Origin: Parietaria judaica | Taxonomy: Eukaryota > Streptophyta > Magnoliopsida > Rosales > Urticaceae | Length of the DNA stretch: 64,000 bases | Assembly (NCBI GenBank): GCA_954871525.1 | Contig: OX940872.1 | Span: 23,593,746 to 23,657,745 of the forward strand | Direction: 5' to 3' | In this document: in pieces, positions 39,001-50,457 of the stretch | Numbering within the stretch: position 1 is the stretch's first letter | Layout of the letters: each line of letters begins with the position of its first letter | Translations under genes and position numbers: made by a program | The notes under the pieces: generated by a model | The model's database searches: none | Seen by the model: the letters and a program-made list of their open reading frames with translations, nothing else | What the model was told of the DNA's origin: nothing

Positions 39001-39532
39001 TCTGGTCCTTCAATGGATGTCCATGTGTATTTTCAATAATTCTCCGCATCATGGTTGAACCAGGATGACCTAGGCGGTCATGCCATATGGTAAATATTGG
39101 AGGTTTGGCAACTACCATATTTGATTCAATTGCACTTATATACGTAAAATGCAATCCTGTGTGGAGCATTGGTAGTTTTTCAAGTACGTATTTCTTCCCC
39201 GATTTATGCATTATAATAAACATATATTTCATGGCATTCTCAGTTGCAGACTGAGTATCAAATTCATGAGAATATATATCCTTGAAACTCAACAGGTTTC
39301 TTTTAGATCTTGGGGAGAATAAGGCATTGTTTATGGTAAACATGGTGCCATTTGGTAATGTAAAATTCGCTTTACCAACTCCTTCAATCAGATCTACAGG
39401 ACCTGATATTGTCTCCACACTGGCTTGTGTTGATTTTATGTTTGAGAAAAACTTTTTATCCTTCAATATTGTGTGTGTCGTTCCCCAGTCGAGTATACAA
39501 AATTCTCCAGCTTCACGATTAGCTTTGTCCAT
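36074..39532 (-). pseudogene. Ty1-copia Pol remnant (protease, integrase, RT, RNase H)
   Basis: The region encodes, in order on the minus strand: protease remnant with DWG in place of the catalytic D-S/T-G triad; GAG-pre-integrase HHCC zinc finger (WHDRLGH...CKAC); integrase core with GDIC, LDNAGEF and NGLAES supplying the D,D,E residues; a linker; reverse transcriptase with the YVDD box; RNase H, ending at a stop at 36074-36076. Three breaks are seen: a 1-nt loss in an A run at about 37015, a nonsense codon where Gly is expected after QMKE (about 36288-36290), and a further shift at about 36245-36255. No gag frame with a zinc knuckle is present. The product is therefore non-functional. Confidence 0.93.
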
Positions 39533-39570
39533 TTGAAAAACTTTAACGTAGAGTGATCGTGCTGATAACG

Positions 39571-39811
39571 TGTTATAAATTCACTAACTTTGCACCTTGA
39601 TTTTAAGTGGTAAGAAATTTGGTGAGTGGTGTGTTTTATGGAAAAGATGATGGAGAGAAGTAAGATGTGAGTGAGATAAATGTAAGTGTAGAAATGTGAG
39701 AGGTGAATTTTATTCATCCACTTAGGGGGGTATTTATAGGAAATTTGGAGCATACAATTGTTGACTAATATTGTGTGAAAATAAATGAGCATTTCACATT
39801 TATTCATAACA
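39571..39811 (-). repeat. 5' LTR of the copia element (empty-site version)
   Basis: 241 bp, TGTTATAAAT...TCATAACA, matching the other LTR with two mismatches and without the SINE. Confidence 0.95.
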
Positions 39812-39816
39812 TAAGG

Positions 39817-41875
39817 GTCAATTGTTATATCTTTAACGTATAAGACGTATTAGTGATAAAATTTAAAACTCACGAGGTCAAATGCACCAATATAGAAAGT
39901 AAGAGGCACTGCTTCCAAAAAAAACCAAAAGTATAATTAAAAATATAAATTAAAACGTGCCACCCACTCGTTGAGTGCCTCGTTAGTGATATTATTTTTC
40001 TTTTCTTATGATTAAAAAATTGAAAAAGGATAAAACAAGGTTACTGACAAAGTTAAGAGACTTAAAAAAAGATTAACATAAATTAATTATTTAATACACA
40101 ATTCAGTTGATAAGTTTTCACATTCTAGATCACCATATTGAAGATCAGATCCACTATGGTAATTTTCTAATTATTAATTTATTAGATAATATTTATAATA
40201 TCAATTTTAAGATAAGCTTACGTGACATTGTTATGTTTAGTTAATCCCAATAAAATCACTTTTAATTTTCACCCACCGGAAAACCCATTTTGCGGGAAAA
40301 TGCTGCAAAGGCCCGGGACTCGCAATCGATCGTGAAGCTTTATTTATTTATAATATTAGATTATTTAAATTTTGTTTTATGTATTGAAAAAAATAACTCG
40401 CTTGTAGCGGCCACCATGTTTCCCTTGGAGGTCAGGGCATTGGCCGATATGGTCATAGATTTCACAGATACTAGTTCTGCGGAAAAATCCGGTTTTGACC
40501 CTTTGTTTTTTTGTTGCCGGATTTAATAATATAATTATGTCAAACTAGCTAGGTATCATTAACGATTTCGCATTAGATACTAAATGATAATGAAATGTAC
40601 ATCATTAAACTATTTTTTTTAGAGAAAATTAATGCATTATCTTACTAAATACATAGTCCTGGCTAGTCATGTGTTATTTTTATTTTAAAAACGGCATTAA
40701 ATTTGCTCATAAGTATATCGTTTTATCTTTTAATGATATAAAACAAATTGATTGTCTTGATTGATTATCAACCCTTCTTGTCTCCTAAATCCTAATAAGT
40801 CTTTATATCAATAATAATTAATGGACATAAAAGATTAAATATGGCCATTGGATTTACTTGATCAGAAAAATTTACGATTTCTAGATTGTAACTTGGTCAT
40901 CAATGTTTAATTGATTCAGTCAAACTTACAAAATTATTTAACAATATTAATAAGGCGATAATTATTACATCAACTAAGAAAAAACATAGCATCAAAATAT
41001 TTAGAGTCTTGCCAAACGAAATAGATACAAAACTATGTTTGACTGGTTTTAATTTTATATAATAAGCTAGTCTGATGAAAAGTTGTTTGTTTGTTCCAAG
41101 TAAGACTGAAAATTTATTGCTCAGTTTACGGTTTCGTCACGGTCTCGGTTCTAGTCTTGGCATGATAATAGAAAAAAATAAAAAAATTTATATTTAAGCA
41201 AGAAATCGGAACTCCGACAAAACTTATATTTAATTGCGCTTATGAAGTTACATAATTTTAAACTAAAATAAATTAAAAGATGAGAAGAAGAAAAAAATGC
41301 CGTACAAAAGACATTTTAACCTAGAAATTGATTGCGCCTATAGAGTTGGATTGATATTGATTAGTGTCGTGTACAGTTATGAATTACCAACCTAAATAAA
41401 TTCCCTAAACAACTTCTCATTCAACACAAATATTAATGATTTAGGTTTACAGGGACAATGAAAATGATCTGTCAATAGATATAGGCTCTTAATTTATAGG
41501 TTATAAATGTAATTTTTATATTAAAAAAAAAAAACATGTTATCTCTTTTTTAATGGTGTTTGTGACGAAGATTGTAATATTCGCTATCAATCTTTGGGTT
41601 TTCGAAAGTTATTATGAGTCTTTTCTTTAGCTTAAGTTTTTTGGAATGTGATCGATTCGAGTTTTTCTTTTGTTTCATCCTCATTGTCTTACTCTTAACA
41701 ATACTACTTCATTGCTTACTTTGATTTTTGACGAGCCACAAAGAATGTTGATGTTGTTAATATAATATATATATATACACTCATTACAGTGTTTTTTGTT
41801 CGGATAAGTTTTCTGAATTTTTATTGTAGTTTTGTGTGTGGATATTTTCGTGTTCTTTACTGGCGTCTTGAGGGT
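39817..41875. other. Intergenic AT-rich DNA, no supported gene
   Basis: No domain-bearing frame. A small GC-richer patch at about 40270-40510 has an open frame of 78 codons, but no family is recognised. Confidence 0.45.
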
Positions 41876-41879
41876 TCAT

Positions 41880-43000
41880 GACTTATTCTTGATGTTCATA
41901 CTGTGTTTTTAATATTAATTTGATTTTGTTACTCTTGATGTTCATATTTTGTTCTTGAGCATGCATATGTGCTCTATAATATTGACCTAATTTTTTTTAA
42001 CTAATTCAAAAATTAACAATGGGGTTTATGCATTGGAATTTGAATATGATATTTTTTATATATATTCAACATGAAATGCTACAAAATCCTTACATATTTT
42101 TTCATGCATATGTTCATGAAAAAATATGTAAGGATTAAATCGGCGACGATAAATGCAACATGAAATGCTACAAAATATATAGTGACACATATATTTATTC
42201 TACACGGTTTACAATCGTTACAACATCAATGGTACTTTAAAGTAATAAAAATTTATTTTTATATTATATTCGTAATTAGAGTCGTAGTCTCTAGTGAGAC
42301 TCATAACTAAATCAAACCACTATTACGAAAAAATATATATTATACCACGACTCAAAATTATAGAGTAAAATTTACACCGCGGTATAAGCCTCAAGTAAGG
42401 TAGGGAAATATAAACTTTATGCAACGGATATCAGCATAAGCAATAAAAAGCTTGGCACACAGAGACCTCGAATACATGAACTTTTCAGATTTTAACCAAA
42501 CTTCGACGTTTAGGCCCTCAAAACAATGATTTCTGCTTCGGCTAATTTTTTTTCTTCATTTTATGGGGATATTTTCTTGACTTTCATATAGTGTTTTTAA
42601 TGTTTATATAGTGTTCTTGAGGTTCACATGGTGTTCTTGATATTCATATAGTATATTTAATGTTAATTTGATTTTGGTGTTCTTGATATTTCATATTGAG
42701 TTATTGAGTATGCATATATGTTGTAAAATATTGTCCTAAAATTTCCAAAAAGTAATGATTTTGGGGGCTTATATATATTGGAATTTGAATATTAAAAACA
42801 ATTTCATGGGAAAATATTTAAGGTTTAAATTGCGGACGATAAATGCAACACGAAATGCTACAACATATATAGTCGCAATTTATTATCCTACACGGTTTAA
42901 CGTTGTTACAACATTAATAGTACTGATAAAAAGGTTATTTAAGGACATGTATTGTAATCGTAACACGAGTCATAGTTTCCATTGAGACCACAACTAAATT
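41880..43000 (+). repeat. Diverged direct duplication (about 41.88-42.30 and 42.57-43.00 kb)
   Basis: Both halves hold the same run of phrases in the same order: repeated TGTTCTTGA(T/G)GTTCATA words, a GAGCATGCATAT-like phrase, then ACGATAAATGCAACA(T/C)GAAATGCTAC, then CCTACACGGTTTA. The offset is roughly 0.7 kb. It is non-coding. An unusual hairpin sits in the first half (42085-42136). Confidence 0.6.
42067..42176. repeat. 22 bp perfect hairpin flanked by a 21 bp direct repeat
   Basis: Stem 42085-42106 pairs with 42115-42136 without mismatch (loop CATATGTT). The direct repeat (starts CAACATGAAATGCTACAA) lies at 42067-42087 and 42156-42176. Confidence 0.85.
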
Positions 43001-43493
43001 CAAACTTGCGATAAACGATTGTTTGTATTTTATTGACACAAGTGAAAACCAATTTATATGAACATTTAAAATCCTGAACAACCATAAAAAATACGAAAGG
43101 GAACTAATGTCTAGAAATAAAATTAATTTATTATGGAAGTTACCTTATTTTTCTATGAATTTATCATAAAATAATATTTAATAATTAAACAAGGTCTTCG
43201 GTACAAATGAGTCTTTGGTACTGATTCTCAAAATTGAAACCGAATACCCAATTCGGTCTAAATGGACCGAAGACCTTGTTTTACAGATCCGAACCCTATT
43301 ATTCGGTCTTTAGGGTCTTCGGTAATAAGGTTCTCGATCCCACAATTCAATTTTTTTATTTTTTTACACCCCTACCTAGTTTGTGTAAAGTGATCGATTG
43401 TTCCAAAAATTTATTAGCATAAACCTTTTTATAAGCTTGAATCATTCTATCTTAACATGAGATTATAATTGTAGTAGAGTTGTTATATTTTTC

Positions 43494-44455
43494 TTAGGGT
43501 AAATGAGCCAAATGCCCATTTGTTACTCAAGGTTTTAAGAAAATATTTAAACCTATTTTAATTAAAATAACCAACTAATTGAAATATGGACCAGTATACC
43601 CTTCTTCTTTTTTTGACGTGTGGAAAAATAAAAATTACGTATAAAATCAATTAATCATTTGAATAAATTAAATCAAAATAAAATTATTTTCTTAAATGTA
43701 GCTAAATACAATAACTGATTACGCTTAATCAGTCCTTAATTTCTTTCAAATATTTTCTCCCTATTAATCAATATTCAAACGATTATTTTGACGTTTAAAA
43801 TTTTAAAAACTAAATCAATTTTGAATGGTATTTACATTGGACTTAACTCTTTTTACGAATTTAAAATAGTAAAACACTATATCTATAATTGTAATTTAAG
43901 CTACGAATATATAATAGTATGTTATGAATTTAAGTTACGAATTTATACATGTAATTTAAGTTGCGAATTTATAATACTAAATAACTATACATGTAATTGT
44001 AATTTAAGTTAAGAATTTATACATGTAATTGTAATTTAAGTTACGAATTTATAATAGTAAATCATTATACATGTAATTGTAATTTAAGTTACATATTTAA
44101 AAAGTGAATCACTTTACGAGCTATTGGGTGAACCAAATTCTGAGCGAACGACCTTCGCGACAGAGAAGGCGACGGGAAGCTACGCAACGGTGCAAGGCGA
44201 CTGGACTTGACGGGGAGAGAGAAGGTCGAGCAATTTTTGAAGAAATAATTTTTGTTTTTAAAAAATAACATAATATTGTAATTAAGAGGTGGACGTTGTC
44301 AACCACAGTTATAGGAAAAATAATTTCGAAATTAATATATATAAAGGGAAATATGGTCAAAACAAAAATATTAGTAGGTATAAATTAGTTTGATAAAAAT
44401 ATGGGCATTTCTCTTAAACTTTAAGTATTTTTTGGGCATTTAGTGAGTTTCCTAT
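43494..44455. mobile_element. Possible TIR element with inner tandem repeats
   Basis: The left end AAATGAGCCAAATGCCCA resembles the inverted right end (AACTCACTAAATGCCCA read from the minus strand). The inverted match fades inward. Inside are short repeats of a TAATTTAAGTTACGAATTTA type (about 43880-44095) and a GC-rich stretch (44115-44230) that could be a captured gene fragment. I recognise no gene in it. Confidence 0.4.
43875..44095 (+). repeat. Irregular short tandem repeat
   Basis: TAATTTAAGTTACGAATTTA and ATACATGTAATTG blocks alternate five or six times with small changes. Confidence 0.75.
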
Positions 44456-44703
44456 TTTTTATTACGTACATCACTTTAATGTTTCTTTTAATAGTAAAAA
44501 AAAAAAGTTTTCTTCATAATTTTATTAAGTATGTCCATGTTTGTGTACATATTTTCTTTCAGTTTTAATACAGCAACCTTAAAAAATAAAAAGAGCATAA
44601 AAATTTGATAAAATAACAAAAACATAAATTTTTACACACTCTATTTCACGCTTTATCTTTTACATATAATTTTTTTAACATCAAACCTAATTATGAAAAA
44701 TTA

Positions 44704-45510
44704 GGGTTAATTACGGCAATAATGCACAACCTTTGGTCAAGACGGGTTTTAGGTCCCCAACCTTTCAAAGTGTGGGGAAAAATACACAACCTTTGTTGAA
44801 TGTAAAATCCGTTGGTCCTTCCGTTAGGGATGTTAACTTCTGCTGATGTGGCATCGTTAAACTGGCAAATAAATTGCCAGTTTGTAATATTTATTAGATA
44901 ACCTAATTAATAAGAATAAATTTAAATATTTTAATTATGATTCAAAAAATAAACGAAAAACTTTAAATTAACGAGCAATACTTATTTAACGCGTAGTTCT
45001 TATTTTTGAACCCGTGCTTCAATATTATTCACATTTGTTACTATGTCATTTTTTAAATTACAGTTGTTTTTAATAATCAGTCGTTTTTTTTTTTCAAAAT
45101 TCTAGTCGTTTCTAATAAACTGTCGTTATGTAATCTTTGCAAATTTGATCGTGATTAATAATCCGTCGTTTTTCAAAAAATTTACTCATGTTTGACGAAG
45201 AGCCTGTTAGATTTTTAGGGGGAGTAAAAATTATATATTTAATTTAAAGTATTAATTTTTTTAATCATAATTAAATATATGATTTAATTTATTCTTATTA
45301 ATTAAATTACACAATTAATATTACAAATTGGCAGTCCATTTGTCAGTTTAACGATGCCACATCAGCAGAATTTAACATCCCTAACGGAAGGACCAACGGA
45401 TTTCACATTTAACAAAGGTTGCGTATTTTTGCCCACACTTTGAAAGTTTGAGGACCTAAAACCAAAACCCATTTTAGCCAAAAGTTGTGCATTATTGCCG
45501 CAATTAACCC
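44704..45510. mobile_element. Mutator-type non-autonomous element, TIR about 190 bp
   Basis: The left end GGGTTAATTACGGCAATAAT matches the inverted right end (GGGTTAATTGCGGCAATAAT). The arms stay similar for about 190 bp, through TCCGTTGGTCCTTCCGTTAG and TGCTGATGTGGCATCGTTAA. Flanks are GAAAAATTA (44695-44703) and TAAAAATTA (45511-45519), a 9 bp duplication with one mismatch. Long TIRs and a 9 bp duplication are features of Mutator-like elements. No transposase is present. Confidence 0.8.
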
Positions 45511-45519
45511 TAAAAATTA

Positions 45520-46486
45520 CAATTGATATTTCTTTGAATTCTTTGAAAATAATAAGTATATTTATGTCAAAAGTAAAATAGACTATAAAAATAGAAAATA
45601 AATACAAATAAGAGACCATCTTTAGATTTTTGTATTTTAAATTTAGAAAGTAGAGACAATGATATTATACTATCTCTCAATAAAGCAAAATAAATTAAAT
45701 CCACGATGAGACACGTGCTGTTGAACAATATGAAGATTCTTTGAAGAGTATTGATGAATTGTCTAAAGTGCATGAAGCCACCTTGATTGAATAATTCTGA
45801 TTTATTTAGGAAAATAATTTGGAATAATACAATAATACATTATTACAACTAGGATGTCTTAAATCTCGATTTGTATTTATTTAATAATTATATGTGTGCT
45901 CATGACTTGCCATCCTTTTCCCTATCACATTCTAGTTTTTTCCTTTTTAGGTTATTTAAGTATTAGGTTGATTGCGAAAAAAATACTCATACTTATATTT
46001 AAGTCAATTGAAGAATATTTAAATTTTTTAATGAAAAAAATACTTAAATATTTGGTATTTACGTCAAATTTGTGCTAAAATATGTTGACGCATGTGTCAC
46101 TTGTATTTTTTTATTTTTTGTTACAGACATTATGATTTTTTAAATTCTTCTTTTAATAATATATTTTTTTATATTTTTTGGATGAAGTTATTGTACTTTT
46201 GTTAAAGGTATATATATTTTCTGTTATAAAAAATTGGATATCTATCAATGTAATTGATCATAATTGATACTTTTTAGTGTTATTATCTTTTTAGATCTTA
46301 CATAGAAATAATAGTGACTAGTGAGTGGAGACCTTGTTGCATGACAATTCTTTTTAATTAATTATGATAAACTTACGAAAGTACGTAGCTAACATTACGT
46401 AAGATATTATTACTTTGAAAGTTTCATGTGATATAACTAGTTTTCAATAATAAATCATGTACCCAATGTACCCAATATGTAAGTTT
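45520..46486. other. Intergenic AT-rich DNA between two inverted-repeat elements
   Basis: No gene or element end recognised. Confidence 0.45.
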
Positions 46487-47475
46487 TCAATAATAAATTG
46501 TTGTATCCAATATTTGATTTTTTACGAATTATGTACTCAATCTTTATTTTCGGCGGCTAATGTACCTAATATTTGATCCGTTAGATATTTTTGGTTTTTC
46601 TTCAGTTGACCGTTAGAGAGTAATCATCCTCTATATGTACACTTTTCGTATTTTTGACATAACTCACTCATTTTTTGTCCAAATTTTATGCTCGACCTAT
46701 GGTTGGAAAGGTAAGAGATAGATATACAACTTTGAGTTTTGAAGTTTTGTAAAATAAGTTTTAAAAAATTACGACATTTCAAATACAACGTAAAACTGGA
46801 AAATAGTTTAATGCAAAATATTTATTTCGAGCAAATTTTAATATACTTAATGACTTTTTATGATGAAACTTTAAAAGAAAAAAGTTGTAGATAAAAGTTT
46901 TATCTATCCAACTGGTGTTTATTTATAATTTTTTTGAGAAAAAATGAGTGAGTTATGCCAAAAATATGAAAGATGTGATGTGAAATAATATTTCATATTT
47001 TTGGCATAACTCACTCATTTTTTATCCAAAATTTATAAATAAACACCCGTTGGAAAGATAAAATATTTATCTAAAACTTTTTCTTTTACGTTTCATCATA
47101 AAAATTCATTAAGTATAATAAAATTTGCTCAAAAAAAATATTTTGCATTAAATTAATATCCAGTTTTACGTTTTACTTGAAATTTCGTATTTTTTTAAAA
47201 CTGATTTTACAAAAATTAAAAAACCAAATTTGTAGATCTATCTCTTATCTTTCCAACCATAGGCCGTGCATAAAATTTGGACAAAACATGAGTGAGTTAT
47301 GTCAAAAATACAAAAAGTGTACATATAGAGGAGGATAACTCTCTAACGGTCAACTGGCGGAAAACCCAAAAATATCTAACGGATCAAACATTGGGTATAT
47401 TAGCCACCGAAAATAAACATTGAGTATATAATCCGCAAAAAATCAAACATTGATTACATTAACTACAATTTACCC
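46487..47475. mobile_element. Foldback element: hairpin of two arms of about 480 bp
   Basis: The sequence is its own reverse complement about a centre near 46981. The left arm ends at 46971, the right starts at 46991, and the loop is 19 bases. Outer blocks matching on the two arms include the TTTGATTTTTT type end, GATCCGTTAGATATTTTT, GTTGACCGTTAGAGAG and TCTATATGTACACTTTT; inner blocks include CATAACTCACTCATTTTTT. By eye the arms are roughly 85% identical. Each arm also holds an imperfect inverted copy of part of itself. No coding frame. Confidence 0.85.
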
Positions 47476-48780
47476 TATTAAAAATGTATGCTACTACTTT
47501 CTACCGTTCACATTGTAGTTTAGTTCAATATAACAATTAATAGAACAAGAAAATTAAAGTGCATTTTAGCTTTACGAACTTAATAAATAATAATTAAAAA
47601 ATATATCAGATGATTTTCTTATATTTGTCGTCATAAACTCTTTATTTCTTTCAAACTTTAATTTTTTATGTTTAATGTCAGTTAATGCACAAGTTTCGAT
47701 TAATTTAGAACTTGGTTCATGGTTCGAGTTTAGAGTCAGATCTTGTGGTCGCGTGGACAGTTAAAGGTGAAGTCAACGAGGGTTGATTATCGTCTCCAAC
47801 GAGGCTCGAGTTGTCCCGTCGATATATTTCCTTCCTTAGCGACATCTTGGCGGTGAGGAAGGGCCTGCAAAAAAAAAAAAAAAAAAAAGAGGCCGCACCC
47901 CGTCATTATAGCAAGACTGCCTACGTACTAACTTGTAGTCAAGAAAGAAAGTCATCATGTAGTTCAGGAGTTAGTGAAATCGGAGGACTAGGGTCCCTGA
48001 CGAGGATATGATTCCTTGTCAATGAGATCTTCACCGGATGGCGTCGTCCGAGAATGTTGAAGGCGAACACGATCTTGATGATCCGAAGGGTTCCGATGGA
48101 GGTGGTAGTCAAGGGCAAGGCTTGCGATGAGATTCGATGCGATCTTTTCAAGGTCGTCGCCGGGGGCATCTTTAGGTTGTCGGAGTTTAGTCTTCGGTCT
48201 TTGGCTCGTCTCTTGGGGCTTTTCTTCTGTGCTACGTATAACGGGCTTGGACTCGGGCCTTCGGGCCTTGGCTTTCTTTAGCGGGCTTTAACTTTTACCT
48301 TTTGAGCCCATATTTTCAATAATTCAAAAAATACACATAACATCAACTATTCTTTCCAAAATATACTATACTCTTCTCTATGCATTAAAGTTACTTCGTA
48401 CATAACACGTGACTTATTGTTAGCTCGTGCCCGTGGCGTGCCCGCTATATATTTTACTTAAGAATATATTTATTTAAACAAATTTAAGATACAAAAATAA
48501 AATAAAATTATTGATCACTTCACAATAGTCTTACATTTTAATATATAAATTTGGTTTGAAAAATTATTAGTAGAATATATCACGTTTTTTTTACAAGTAA
48601 ATATAACTTTAGTAATTTTTTTATTCCATACGAGGTAATATTTGTTGTCGAAAAAACAAAGGGATTTCTGCCAAAAGATAATTTTTACGGGTAAGTAAAT
48701 TACACCAACGTGAAAAGTTAACCGAAATATATTCAGAATAAAGAAATTAAAAATTGTATAGGAGCACAAAGTGCAAATAA
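47476..48780. other. Retroelement-like remnant and HRLI copy 2 far-upstream DNA
   Basis: From about 47740 to 48290 the DNA is GC-richer and shares phrases with the LTR insertion at 51498-53439: CCTGCAAAA, CTGCCTACGTAC and TCATCATGTAGTTCAGG. It is therefore probably a fragment of a related LTR element. An A run (about 47870-47889) lies inside. No gene is seen. Confidence 0.5.
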
Positions 48781-48830
48781 TGTCTATCACCACTCTCTCA
48801 CCACCACGGGTACCCCCACTCGCTCTCCTG

Positions 48831-48843
48831 ATTGGCCACGTCA
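48831..48843. promoter_or_regulatory. CCAAT box joined to TGACGTGG (UPR-like element)
   Basis: The plus strand reads ATTGGCCACGTCA, that is TGACGTGG followed by CCAAT on the minus strand. TGACGTGG fits the plant UPRE (TGACGTGR). The arrangement resembles ERSE-II (ATTGG-N-CCACG) but lacks the spacer base. A second inverted CCAAT is at 48882-48886. The elements lie about 330 bp upstream of the HRLI copy 2 ATG. Confidence 0.4.
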
Positions 48844-49093
48844 TCACTGTCTCCTTTAGCCCTCCTCGTTCGAGCTCTCTGATTGGTCGGTTCTACGTGT
48901 TACCAGCGATACCCCGCGATTGAACCACACCGCCCAGACCCCGCGCGTGGGGTCATACCCGCTCGCTCTACGACGCCGTTTCGGACCCTTTGTCAGTTTG
49001 TCCTTTTGTACACACCCGCTCGTTTCTCTCGTACTGTCCTCTCCCAGTGGCAATTCCGTAAATAACCCATCTCACACCCCGATTTCAAACGAC

Positions 49094-49103
49094 TATATAA
49101 ATA
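49094..49103 (+). promoter_or_regulatory. TATA box of HRLI copy 2
   Basis: TATATAAATA, followed by a CT-rich stretch and then the ATG at 49171. Confidence 0.75.
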
Positions 49104-49170
49104 CCCCCCTCTCTCTCTCTCCTCTCTGTGCGTTCGCGTTTGAAAGCTTCGATCTCGGAGCTTCTCAGCC

Positions 49171-50457
49171 ATGGCGTTCGCGTCCTTCGTCGGAAGAGTC
49201 CTCTTCGTCTCCGTGTTCGCGCTCTCGGCCTGGCAAGAGTGAGTGCTGTGCTGAATAGCCAGATCTAGCTCCTTTCATGGTCCTTGGATTGTTACTAGGT
49301 TTTGACTCCGTTGTGCTCGTTTCTGAAGCTTCAGATCTGAGAATCTGAACGCTTGAGCTGGTTTTTTTCTCAGTTCAAGTTTGTTCGAGCTCACTCGTTT
49401 CTGTAATGTCCGCCATTTTTCGCCTTTCAAATTTGTGAGCGAGTTTGAACTTTTAGTTGCTCTTGTCTTCTGGAAGTTTGTGCTATTTAGCTCTTTTGTG
49501 AAGAAGATCCAGCTTGCTGTAATTGATGAGCAATACGTATAATTATATAGATTTTTTTCGCTGTATTTTCACTGTATCTAGGTAGATCTAGAAGCCTAGT
49601 TTCAGATGTATTATACAAATTTTCAGTATATTTTAACGCTAATTCGTAGTGATGTAGCACACAGCTGGCTTGGAGTTTCTTGCTTAAAGTTATGGAAGCA
49701 ATTCCAAAAGTGCTCTTTTCATATGTTAGGGTTTATATATAGATTCTCGATCTTGAATGAATTTAGTTTCCACTTGCAGGTTCAACGAGTTCGGTTCCGA
49801 CGGTGGATCGGCGGCAACATCCCTGAAGCCGAAATTCCATGTCTTCGCGAATCACCTGACGACGCAAACCGGATTCACATTGCCGGAAGTTGAGGTGGGT
49901 TTGCGATGGATTTCGACTTTAATTTTTTATTATATATTTTTTTCAGCAAGATTAAATAAAGAGAGTATGTATGTTGTTGATGGCAGATGAAGCATTTGGT
50001 GTTTGCCACCATAGCCTTGAAGGGCCTCGGAAGCCTTCTCTTCGTCTTCGGCAGCTTTATCGGAGCCTATCTTCTGGTTCGTAACTAGCTCGAGTTTCCC
50101 GTGTTTTTTAATCATTAATTTTTCAAATCATGAAAATGGTATCTTGTTATCATGTCCTTGTAGCTTCTGCACCAGGCGATTGTTACTCCGATATTGTACG
50201 ATTTCTACAACTATGACGTTGAAAAGAAGGAATTCGCTCAGCTCTTCCCCAAATTCACACAGGTTAGCTTATCTTTATTAATCAGGTGGTTACCTTTTTC
50301 GTGCGCAATCAAATTGTTCAAACTGACGTTCCGTTTATTTCCTCGCTTGTTTCAGAACTTGGCATTGTTTGGGGCTCTGCTCTTCTTCATCGGCATGACA
50401 AACTCCATGCCGAGGCGGCAAGCTAGGAAGAAAGTTCCGAAGTCGAAAACTACGTGA
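49171..50457 (+). CDS. HR-like lesion-inducing membrane protein, copy 2
   Basis: Same DoxX-like HRLI family as the gene at 32506-34303, and divergent from it. Five exons: 49171-49238, 49780-49894, 49987-50076, 50164-50262, 50356-50457; GT-AG throughout, 157 aa. It starts MAFASFVGRVLF with a first hydrophobic helix (about 4-20), then AWQEFNEFG. A charged luminal or cytosolic loop follows, then three further hydrophobic segments (about 65-84, 87-103, 125-139). LLHQAIVTPILYDFYNY, LFGALLFFIGMTNSMP and a basic tail KKVPKSK are present. Exons 1-4 equal those of copy 1 in length (68, 115, 90, 99 bp), but the sequences differ clearly, so the duplication is not recent. The gene has a clean TATA box, CCAAT boxes and a GC-rich leader, which suggests it is actively transcribed. 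Confidence 0.95.

Larger units (their letters stand above)
35571..39811 (-). mobile_element. Ty1-copia LTR retrotransposon, complete by structure, gag deleted
   Basis: Two LTRs flank a pol region on the minus strand, with TAAGG on both sides (35566-35570 and 39812-39816) as target duplication. LTRs are 241 bp each once a nested SINE is removed from one; I count two mismatches between them. The polypurine tract (CCAAGGGGGAG, minus strand, about 35945-35955) abuts the 3' LTR. A primer-binding region (minus strand CGTTATCAGCACGA) follows the 5' LTR. Only about 40 bp separate that region from the protease domain, so the gag portion is missing. Confidence 0.95.
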
